Positions 14,421 through 20,515 of a stretch of DNA of 29,826 nucleotides are shown here, in pieces (the first letter of the stretch is position 1; every line of letters begins with the position of its first letter). The DNA is from Porticoccus sp965660005. Lineage in GTDB: Bacteria; Pseudomonadota; Gammaproteobacteria; Pseudomonadales; Porticoccaceae. The DNA is taken from assembly GCF_965660005.1 (NCBI RefSeq), contig NZ_CBFHYF010000020.1, positions 1-29,826 of the forward strand, given 5' to 3'. Below the pieces are notes generated by a model that worked only from the letters and a program-made list of their open reading frames with translations, made no database searches and was not told the origin of the DNA. The position numbers and the translations under genes are program-made.

Positions 14421-15809
14421 CTACTCGAAGTGTCTGTCCCCGCCGATAAGGATGTGGATCTTGTCCAGGATTTCCTGGAATTCGCTCTCGGCGCTCGAGT
14501 CTGCAACGATACCGCCACCGCCCCAGCAGTGTAACCTGTTGCCATCGGCCAGTAATGTGCGAATGGCTATGTTGGTATCCATTCGTCCGGTGCTGCTGAT
14601 ATAACCGATACTGCCGCAATATACCGAGCGGCGACAGGTTTCCAGTGTTTCTATGATCTCCATGGCACGTTTCTTGGGGGCCCCGGTAATGGAACCACCG
14701 GGAAAGCAACCTCGCAACAGCGAGAGTGGTGTTTCCCCGTCGCGAAGCTTGCCCGTTACCGTGCTGACCAAATGGTGGACGTTCGGGAAACTTTCGAGTG
14801 CAAAGAGCTTTGGCACCCGAATCGAGCCGGGATGGCAGGTTTTTCCGAGGTCATTGCGCAGCAAATCCACAATCATCAGGTTTTCGGCCCGATTCTTGAC
14901 ACTGTTCATCAGCTCAATGGCACTTTGTTGATCTTCTTCAATCGTTTTGCCGCGCTTGGCAGTGCCCTTGATAGGTTTGGTTTCTACTTGCCCGGCAGAC
15001 AGCTTCAGGAATCGCTCGGGTGAAAAACTCAACACCGCCTGATTGCTGTCACCAAATTGGTAATAGCAACTGTAAGGTGAAGGCAAAACCCGGCGCAGTA
15101 TCTTGTAGAGATGCCAGCTGTCACCTTCGTAATCTGCTGAAAAATGTCGCGCTAGATTAACCTGATAGCAATCGCCTTGATCAATATAAGCCTTGATACA
15201 ATTGACGGCCTTCAGGTAGGAATCTTTATTCATTGAAGGTGTAAACAGGCTCACACCTGCATCATTGCTTTCAGAGAGAAGTGGTTCATTGGCTGCCCTG
15301 TTGAGACGGCTGAGAATATTTTTCCTGAGATCGGCTGGGCAGTCGTTGCGAAAAACCAGCCAACTCTTTCTGGATGAGTGGTTGAGTATCACTGCCCAGT
15401 TATAGAGGCCCAGCCGCATATCTGGCAGTGAATCCACTTTGCTCTGCAGGTCAGGCAGTGTCTCGATGCAATGTCCCAGATCGTAGCCAAAATAACCGGC
15501 CAGCCCTCCCAAAAAAGGATAATGGTTAAGGCTGTGATCCGGAGCTTCAGTGGTGTTGAGTAACTGCTGTGCCAGCGTGAAGGGGTCTTCACAGGATTGC
15601 TCGGTAGCCCGCGGGGTTATGATCCGGGTGATGTTACCTACGGTCTCAAGCACGGCATCAGGTTGTGCTGTGATGATATCAAACCGACCGGAGAGACTGC
15701 GAGGCTTGCCACTATCCAGCCAGATTGGATCGGCAAGATCCCTGATGGCAGCAAAGAGCACTTCAGCGTCCGGACGGTAGGGGAAGTCAGTAATATCCAC
15801 GTTTGGCAT
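14421..15809 (-). CDS. pabB: Aminodeoxychorismate synthase component I
   Basis: 462 residues of the chorismate-utilising enzyme family. PabB converts chorismate and glutamine-derived ammonia to 4-amino-4-deoxychorismate for folate. The call rests on FLGGLAGYFGYDLG, YIDQGDCYQVNLA, FSPERFLKLS, KPIKGTAKRG (the active-site Lys segment of PabB rather than TrpE), ENLMIVDLLRNDLG, and GGSITGAPKKRAMEII. The ATG at 15807-15809 gives a start like Pseudomonas PabB; a GTG at 15869 would add 20 residues, and neither has a strong ribosome site. The order pabB, thrH, cysH is shared with Pseudomonas, though here thrH faces pabB. Folate also draws on the folK/SDR pair elsewhere in this window. Confidence 0.92.
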   Translation of the reverse strand: MPNVDITDFPYRPDAEVLFAAIRDLADPIWLDSGKPRSLSGRFDIITAQPDAVLETVGNITRIITPRATEQSCEDPFTLAQQLLNTTEAPDHSLNHYPFLGGLAGYFGYDLGHCIETLPDLQSKVDSLPDMRLGLYNWAVILNHSSRKSWLVFRNDCPADLRKNILSRLNRAANEPLLSESNDAGVSLFTPSMNKDSYLKAVNCIKAYIDQGDCYQVNLARHFSADYEGDSWHLYKILRRVLPSPYSCYYQFGDSNQAVLSFSPERFLKLSAGQVETKPIKGTAKRGKTIEEDQQSAIELMNSVKNRAENLMIVDLLRNDLGKTCHPGSIRVPKLFALESFPNVHHLVSTVTGKLRDGETPLSLLRGCFPGGSITGAPKKRAMEIIETLETCRRSVYCGSIGYISSTGRMDTNIAIRTLLADGNRLHCWGGGGIVADSSAESEFQEILDKIHILIGGDRHFE

Positions 15810-15905
15810 GGCAAATAGTCTACGGTAGAAGTGAGGATATTTCAGATCAATTCGAAATGCCTTTGTCACTATTGGGCCTGTCCCCGTAGTGTGGCAGCAT
15901 TTCCG

Positions 15906-16007
15906 TTATTGCTCCATTTCTCTGATCATGGCAATCTCGCCAGCCATGATTTCTTGTAGAGTGGATTCAGTGTCGCCCTTGACACATATGGCAGTTGGCG
16001 GACTCAT
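15906..16007 (-). CDS. Possible small ORF upstream of pabB
   Basis: A 33-codon leftward ORF from ATG 16005-16007, beginning MSPPTAICVKGD and ending in a helix-like, Glu/Met-rich TLQEIMAGEIAMIREMEQ. The frame stays open for a further 23 codons upstream without an ATG. There is no clear ribosome site. The composition reads like a real protein end rather than random sequence, so it is either a small protein gene or a remnant. I recognise no family. Confidence 0.25.
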   Translation of the reverse strand: MSPPTAICVKGDTESTLQEIMAGEIAMIREMEQ

Positions 16008-16097
16008 GGCTGATATGAATTGATGGTACCAGTGACGCGATTGGTTCGAGTAACTGGAGGCAGGATTTGAATAAACAACAAGCTAGATGGAGTAATC

Positions 16098-16586
16098 ATG
16101 TTTTTTACAACCCCTGATCTTTGTGATGAGTATCCCGAGCTGGTGCGGGTTATGGAGCCAATGATGGCCAGTTTTGGTGGCCGGGATGTGTTTGGTGGTG
16201 AAGTGGTAACTGTCAATTGTCACGAGGACAATTCACTGATCAAGGAAAATGCCAGTCAACCGGGCCATGGGAAGGTGATGGTTGTTGATGGTGGTGGTTC
16301 CCTACGACGCGCTTTGCTGGGTGACATGATTGCCGAAAATGCGGTCAAGAACGGCTGGGAAGGATTCATTATCTATGGGTGTGTCCGCGATGTAGACGCA
16401 CTGGCAGGGCTGGATATTGGCGTGCACGCATTGGCCAGCATCCCTCTGAAAACGGAGAAACGAGGCATTGGCGACCTGAATGTGTCGTTAACCTTTGCCG
16501 GTATTACCTTTCACCCCGGTGAATATGTGTATGCGGACAACAATGGCATTATCGTCTCCACCAGTCCATTGGTCAGTGAAGGCTGA
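16098..16586 (+). CDS. rraA: Ribonuclease E activity regulator RraA
   Basis: 162 residues; E. coli RraA has 161. RraA binds RNase E and lowers its activity, altering mRNA stability. The conserved run VMVVDGGGSLRRALLGDM, EGFIIYGCVRDVDAL, LDIGVHALASIPLKTEKRG, and the ending YADNNGIIVS all match the family. Some databases still label such proteins as demethylmenaquinone methyltransferase (MenG), which is outdated. The related fold includes 4-hydroxy-4-methyl-2-oxoglutarate aldolases, but the close match to RraA argues against that. GGAG at 16089-16092 precedes the ATG. The b561 gene follows after about 100 bases with its own control region. Confidence 0.94.
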   Translation: MFFTTPDLCDEYPELVRVMEPMMASFGGRDVFGGEVVTVNCHEDNSLIKENASQPGHGKVMVVDGGGSLRRALLGDMIAENAVKNGWEGFIIYGCVRDVDALAGLDIGVHALASIPLKTEKRGIGDLNVSLTFAGITFHPGEYVYADNNGIIVSTSPLVSEG

Positions 16587-16612
16587 CATGTGTTGCGAGA
16601 ATTAAAGATCCG

Positions 16613-16626
16613 TTGATACATATCAA
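16613..16626 (+). promoter_or_regulatory. Perfect FNR/Anr box upstream of cytochrome b561
   Basis: TTGAT-ACAT-ATCAA matches the FNR/Anr consensus TTGAT-N4-ATCAA in all ten fixed bases. If bound as a class II site at -41.5, transcription would start at about 16661 and the -10 element would be TATGCT at 16648-16653, one base from ideal. This supports low-oxygen induction of the downstream gene. Confidence 0.7.
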
Positions 16627-16687
16627 AAGTTAAGTGGCATAGCAGGCTATGCTTCAATCACATGAAAGTGGTTTTTTTGGGGATAGT

Positions 16688-17239
16688 GTGAATTGGTGTA
16701 ATAGCAGGCAACATTATGGCTTGGTGTCAGTGGCGCTTCACTGGCTGATGGTATTGTTGCTGATAGCTGTTTACAGCTGTATTGAATTGCGCGAACTCTA
16801 TCCCAAGGGCAGTGATCCCCGCGAGGCTTTTAAAGCCTGGCATTTTATGCTTGGACTGACTGTTTTTGCTCTGGTCTGGATTCGATTGATCGTACAGCTT
16901 TTGCAGACCAGACCGGAGATTTTCCCGCCACCGGCTCACTGGCAAATATTGGCGGGGCGGTCGATGCATGTCATTTTATACTTTTTTATGATTGCCATGC
17001 CGTTGATGGGTTGGCTGGTGCTCAGTGGTAGCGGGAAACCGGTGCCTTTCTTTGGCACGACTTTACCGGCCTTGATGCCGGAAAATGAAACACTGGCCAA
17101 ATCCATTAAAGAGGTCCACGAGACAATCGGCAAAGCGGGGTATTTTTTGATAGCGCTGCATGCGCTTGCAGGGCTATTTCATCATTACATTTTGCGCGAT
17201 AACGCATTGCTTAGAATAATGCCAAAAAAGTTTAAATAA
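16688..17239 (+). CDS. Cytochrome b561 (CybB-type)
   Basis: 183 residues with four transmembrane helices. Heme-ligand candidates are His18 (helix 1, VALHW), His52 (helix 2, AWHFMLG), His144 (VHETIG) and His158 (ALHALAG); the 14-residue gap between the last two equals that of E. coli CybB. Family proteins are di-heme b membrane cytochromes that oxidise ubiquinol, donating to superoxide or periplasmic acceptors. I choose the GTG at 16688 over the ATG at 16649: GGGGA lies just before the GTG, the N-terminus NSRQHYGLVSVALHW then fits the family, and the ATG would lie at the predicted -10 element of the FNR-type promoter. A cytochrome c lipoprotein gene follows. Confidence 0.88.
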   Translation: MNWCNSRQHYGLVSVALHWLMVLLLIAVYSCIELRELYPKGSDPREAFKAWHFMLGLTVFALVWIRLIVQLLQTRPEIFPPPAHWQILAGRSMHVILYFFMIAMPLMGWLVLSGSGKPVPFFGTTLPALMPENETLAKSIKEVHETIGKAGYFLIALHALAGLFHHYILRDNALLRIMPKKFK

Positions 17240-17269
17240 ATCTCTTAATCCATTGTTTTATATAATTTG

Positions 17270-17330
17270 TTGACCATTTAAACATCTGGTCTAAATCAAT
17301 GAGTCATTTCTGACTCCGGCAAGGAACCGG
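17270..17330 (+). promoter_or_regulatory. Possible promoter and leader hairpins of the cytochrome c lipoprotein gene
   Basis: TTGACC (17270-17275), 16 bases, TAAATC (17292-17297). Then an inverted repeat GAGTCA-TTTC-TGACTC (17301-17316) and CCGG-CAAGGAA-CCGG (17316-17330), whose loop holds the ribosome site AAGGA. The dyad may be an operator or an RNA stem. Confidence 0.35.
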
Positions 17331-17332
17331 CG

Positions 17333-17659
17333 ATGAACCCCATCAAAACGCTATGTGCACTAATGCTGACAGCCACGCTCATTGGCTGTGGCGAGCGACA
17401 GGAAGTGCCCGAGGATCCGTCAGTTGTGATGGGAGAGGTATTGTTTCAGGAAAACTGTGCGGCCTGTCACCCTAGAACAGGACGTGGGGATTATCTGAAG
17501 CGCATCCCGGTCACCTTGTTAAAACGGAAAACCCAGCAGGAGCTGATGGCATGGATCCGGGGTAAGGACCAGCATCGGGAAATGCCATCTTTTGAGAACC
17601 TGTCAGATGAAAAGCGCCAGGCGCTTGCCAACTATTTGCACAGCCAGTTAATGAAATAG
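17333..17659 (+). CDS. Small cytochrome c lipoprotein
   Basis: 108 residues. A signal sequence ends TATLIGC, with Cys19 as the probable lipidation site. One heme c motif, Cys42-Ala-Ala-Cys45-His46, lies early, and Met84 in REMPSFENLSD is the likely sixth ligand, followed by the closing helix ALANYLHSQL. This is a class I mono-heme cytochrome c fold anchored to a membrane on the periplasmic side. AAGGA stands before the ATG. It lies 93 bases after cytochrome b561 and may accept electrons from it (inference). It converges on aceA. A weak stem CGGG-AAAAG-CCCG at 17662-17674 might end its transcript. Confidence 0.85.
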   Translation: MNPIKTLCALMLTATLIGCGERQEVPEDPSVVMGEVLFQENCAACHPRTGRGDYLKRIPVTLLKRKTQQELMAWIRGKDQHREMPSFENLSDEKRQALANYLHSQLMK

Positions 17660-17686
17660 TTCGGGAAAAGCCCGTTTGACCAAGAC

Positions 17687-17712
17687 AAAAAAAGGAGCTG
17701 CGAAGCAGCTCC
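17687..17712 (-). terminator. Rho-independent terminator of aceA
   Basis: Perfect 8-base stem GGAGCTGC / GCAGCTCC with a 3-base loop, followed on the minus strand by seven T. It lies about 43 bases after the aceA stop. Confidence 0.9.
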
Positions 17713-17754
17713 CAAATTTGTACTCACGTTGGGGAAATGAGGAATCAACGAACC

Positions 17755-19347
17755 CTAGAACTGGTTCATTGTGTTGTCTTTACCGCCGGCCTTGAGCGCC
17801 GCTTCGCCAGCAAAATACTCTTTGTGATTGTCGCCAATATCGGAGCCAGCCATGTTCTGGTGTTTTACACAGGCAATGCCCTGACGGATTTCCTGACGCT
17901 GAACACCCTTCACATAAGCGAGCATACCCTGGTCTGCAAAGTAGCCTTTGGCCAGATTGTCGGTAGACAGGGCGGCCGTGTGGTAGGTCGGCAGGGTGAT
18001 CAGGTGGTGGAAGATACCCGCTTCGCGAGCCGCGTCCGCCTGGAAGGTGCGGATTTTCTCGTCAGCCAGTTTTGCAAGCTCGGTTTCATCGTAATCCACG
18101 CTCATCAGTTTGGCGCGATCATAAGCAGAAACATCCTTGCCTTCTGCCTGCATGGCATCAAAGACCTGCTGGCGGAAGTTCAGCGTCCAGTTGAAGGATG
18201 GGCTATTGTTGTAGACCAGTTTGGCATTGGGCACTGCTTCGCGAATCCGGTTAACCATTTCGGCGATCTGGCCAACATGAGGCTTCTCGGTTTCGATCCA
18301 CAGCAGGTCGGCACCATTTTTCAGGCTGGTGATACAGTCCAGAACCACGCGGTCAATCCCGGTGTCCTTGCAGAACTGGAACAACCCGGAGGCCAGACGC
18401 TTTGGTTTCAGTAATTTGCCATTGGCCTTGATGACCACGTCACCATTCTGGATGTCTTCAGCGCTCTGAACGTAGTCACCGTCGAGGAAACTGTTGTACT
18501 GGTCACCCAGATCGCCGGGCTCGTTGGTCACAGCAATCTGTTTGGTCAGACCGGCACCGAGGGAATCGGTGCGTGCAACGATAACGCCGTCGTCGACACC
18601 CAATTCCAGGAACGCGTAGCGAACGGCATTGATTTTGGCCAGGAAGTCGGAGTGGGGGACAGTGACTTTGCCGTCCTGGTGACCGCACTGCTTCTCGTCG
18701 GATACCTGATTTTCAATCTGGATACAGCAAGCCCCGGCTTCAATCATTTTCTTGGCCAGCAGATAGGTCGCCTCGGGGTTGCCAAAGCCGGCATCGATAT
18801 CGGCAACAATCGGTACCACGTGGGTTTCAAAATTTTCAATTTGGTTTAGCAGATCAGCTTCTTTTGCTTTATCTCCGGCATCGCGTGCAGCATCAAGATC
18901 CACAAACAGTAAATCCAGCTCCCTGGCATCGGCCTGACGCAGAAATGTATAAAGCTCTTCGATCAGTGAAGAAACAGAGGTTTTTTCATGCATTGACTGA
19001 TCCGGCAGGGGGCCGAACTCGGAACGCAGGGCTGCAACCATCCAGCCCGACAGGTACAGGTAACGTTTATTGGTGGTTTTGAGGTGTTTTTTGATGGCGA
19101 TCAGTTTTTGCTGACCGATAAAACCATGCCAGCAACCCAGAGATTGGGTGTATTGAGAACTGTCGGCATCATAAGCTGCCATATCATCACGCATGATTTT
19201 TGCGGTGTAACGAGCAATATCCAGACCAGTACGGAAACGGTTCTGAATACGCATACGGGCTGCTGACTCGGGGTCGATGGCGCTCCAGGTGCTGTTGGCA
19301 TTGCGCACTTTGGCTACAGCATCAATCTCTTTGGTGTAGTTTGACAT
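17755..19347 (-). CDS. aceA: Isocitrate lyase (long, Pseudomonas-type)
   Basis: 530 residues, like the 531-residue Pseudomonas enzyme and longer than E. coli AceA. It splits isocitrate to glyoxylate and succinate, the first step of the glyoxylate bypass. The catalytic loop reads EKQCGHQDGK with Cys221; KQCGH replaces the KKCGH of the short class. Metal-site elements are VADIDAGFGN (181-190) and VARTDSLGAGLTKQIAVTN. NSSPSFNWTLNF is the C-terminal substrate loop. The ATG at 19345-19347 follows AAGGA on the minus strand; an upstream TTG-type extension is rejected. It is divergent from a LysR gene and ends with its own terminator. Confidence 0.96.
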   Translation of the reverse strand: MSNYTKEIDAVAKVRNANSTWSAIDPESAARMRIQNRFRTGLDIARYTAKIMRDDMAAYDADSSQYTQSLGCWHGFIGQQKLIAIKKHLKTTNKRYLYLSGWMVAALRSEFGPLPDQSMHEKTSVSSLIEELYTFLRQADARELDLLFVDLDAARDAGDKAKEADLLNQIENFETHVVPIVADIDAGFGNPEATYLLAKKMIEAGACCIQIENQVSDEKQCGHQDGKVTVPHSDFLAKINAVRYAFLELGVDDGVIVARTDSLGAGLTKQIAVTNEPGDLGDQYNSFLDGDYVQSAEDIQNGDVVIKANGKLLKPKRLASGLFQFCKDTGIDRVVLDCITSLKNGADLLWIETEKPHVGQIAEMVNRIREAVPNAKLVYNNSPSFNWTLNFRQQVFDAMQAEGKDVSAYDRAKLMSVDYDETELAKLADEKIRTFQADAAREAGIFHHLITLPTYHTAALSTDNLAKGYFADQGMLAYVKGVQRQEIRQGIACVKHQNMAGSDIGDNHKEYFAGEAALKAGGKDNTMNQF

Positions 19348-19411
19348 GATGTGTCCTTCCGGTTTGGATGAGAAAAAGGGGAATTTGTGGATACGGATTC
19401 TAGTCACGGAC

Positions 19412-19426
19412 CTAAAATTTAGCTAA
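19412..19426. promoter_or_regulatory. AT-rich dyads between aceA and lysR
   Basis: The 109-base divergent region holds CTAAA-A-TTTAG (19412-19422) overlapping the perfect 8-base palindrome TTAGCTAA (19419-19426). A T-N11-A pattern fits here, as in LysR-type binding sites. I saw no strong -35/-10 pair for aceA. Confidence 0.35.
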
Positions 19427-19456
19427 TCTATAGTTATTATTTTCGGTATTTTTAAA

Positions 19457-20395
19457 ATGAATATAAGAAACGTCGATCTGAATCTCTTGGTGTATCTTGA
19501 TGTCTTGCTGAAAGAACGGAACGTTACCAGGGCTGCAGAAAATATGGGTATCAGCCAGCCGGCCATGAGTAATGGGCTGCGGCGGCTCCGTGATTTGTTC
19601 AATGACCCTCTACTGGTGAGAACCAGCGATGGCATGACCCCTACGGAGCGTGCCGAACAGCTTCAGCCTGTCGTCAGGGAAGTGCTTGCATCGGTTGAAA
19701 AAGCCGTTGCTCCGCGTCATCAATTCAATGCAGCTTCGGCTGACCGGGTCTTCAGGATTTCTGTCAGCGACTATACTGAGTCAACCTTGCTGCCGCATTT
19801 GATGCGGCGTTTGCGCTCGGAAGCCCCCAATATAACGCTTGATGTTTTGACGCCCAGCGACATCAGCTATCAGGATGTTGAGCAGGGCAGCATCGATCTG
19901 GTGATCAACCGGTTCGACGTCTTGCCTCAATCATTTCACCAGATGACCATTTGGCGAGATTCCTTTTCCTGTGTGGCGAGTATCCACAATCCGATTATTC
20001 ATAATTTTACACTGGACAACTACCTGGATAGTGGCCATGTCTGGGTTAGTAAAACCGGGATGGGCATCGGGGTTGGTATGGAACCGGGTGCAGAGCAGCG
20101 GCTCGGCTGGGTTGATGAAGCCCTCACCAGGATTGGCAAGAAGCGTCGTATTCGCGTGTTTACCCGTCATTATCAGGCTGCCATGCGATTGGCCGAATTG
20201 CGCGATCTGGTAATCACTCTGCCCACCAAGGCTGCATCCCTATTGGTGGATAATCCCCATGTGGCTATCCTTGAGCCACCTTTTGAGATTCCAGAAATTG
20301 AGTTGAAAATGGCCTGGAGCCCTCTGCTGCAACACAACCCTGCCCATCAATGGATAAGGCGAACCATTGCGGATGTGGCAAAAACATTGGACTGA
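19457..20395 (+). CDS. LysR-family transcriptional regulator between aceA and glcB
   Basis: 312 residues. The N-terminal winged helix (residues 1-65) reads VDLNLLVYLDVLLKERNVTRAAENMGISQPAMSNGLRRLRDLFNDPLLVR, shown here in part: DLNLLVYLDVLL then AAENMGISQPAMS. This wording belongs to the NodD/LeuO-like branch of LysR proteins. The effector-binding domain runs from about 92 to 300. It sits between and is divergent from aceA, and reads toward glcB, so control of the glyoxylate bypass is likely, with an unknown inducer. The ATG lacks a clear ribosome site, which may mean a leaderless or weakly translated mRNA, common for autoregulated LysR genes. Confidence 0.88.
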   Translation: MNIRNVDLNLLVYLDVLLKERNVTRAAENMGISQPAMSNGLRRLRDLFNDPLLVRTSDGMTPTERAEQLQPVVREVLASVEKAVAPRHQFNAASADRVFRISVSDYTESTLLPHLMRRLRSEAPNITLDVLTPSDISYQDVEQGSIDLVINRFDVLPQSFHQMTIWRDSFSCVASIHNPIIHNFTLDNYLDSGHVWVSKTGMGIGVGMEPGAEQRLGWVDEALTRIGKKRRIRVFTRHYQAAMRLAELRDLVITLPTKAASLLVDNPHVAILEPPFEIPEIELKMAWSPLLQHNPAHQWIRRTIADVAKTLD

Positions 20396-20410
20396 TGGTG
20401 TTATGTGCCA

Positions 20411-20430
20411 TTCGCTGAGTAAATAGCGAA
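20411..20430. promoter_or_regulatory. Inverted repeat upstream of the glcB promoter
   Basis: TTCGCT-N8-AGCGAA, perfect arms of 6 bases, between the lysR stop and the glcB -35 element. No T run follows, so it is a better candidate for an operator than for a terminator. Confidence 0.4.
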
Positions 20431-20446
20431 AATAATACCTATAAAA

Positions 20447-20476
20447 TTGTTAAATCCTCACGGGGTTCTCTACAAT
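20447..20476 (+). promoter_or_regulatory. Probable glcB promoter
   Basis: TTGTTA (20447-20452), 18 bases, TACAAT (20471-20476), with a leader of about 33 bases before the glcB ATG. Confidence 0.5.
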
Positions 20477-20515
20477 CCTCCTCTGTCTTCCCTATTGTAA
20501 CCACAGGGCTCAATC

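Noticed and set aside
14095..14709. 204-codon minus-strand ORF across thrH and the end of pabB
   Set aside because: Out of frame with both genes, which are full length and well conserved; the Arg- and His-rich composition is typical of a shadow ORF.
16098..16586. Annotation as demethylmenaquinone methyltransferase (MenG)
   Set aside because: An old mislabel of this family; the sequence follows RraA and has no methyltransferase motif.
17737..18414. 225-codon plus-strand ORF opposite aceA
   Set aside because: It is antisense to the C-terminal half of isocitrate lyase, whose motifs and terminator are on the minus strand; the translation matches no family.
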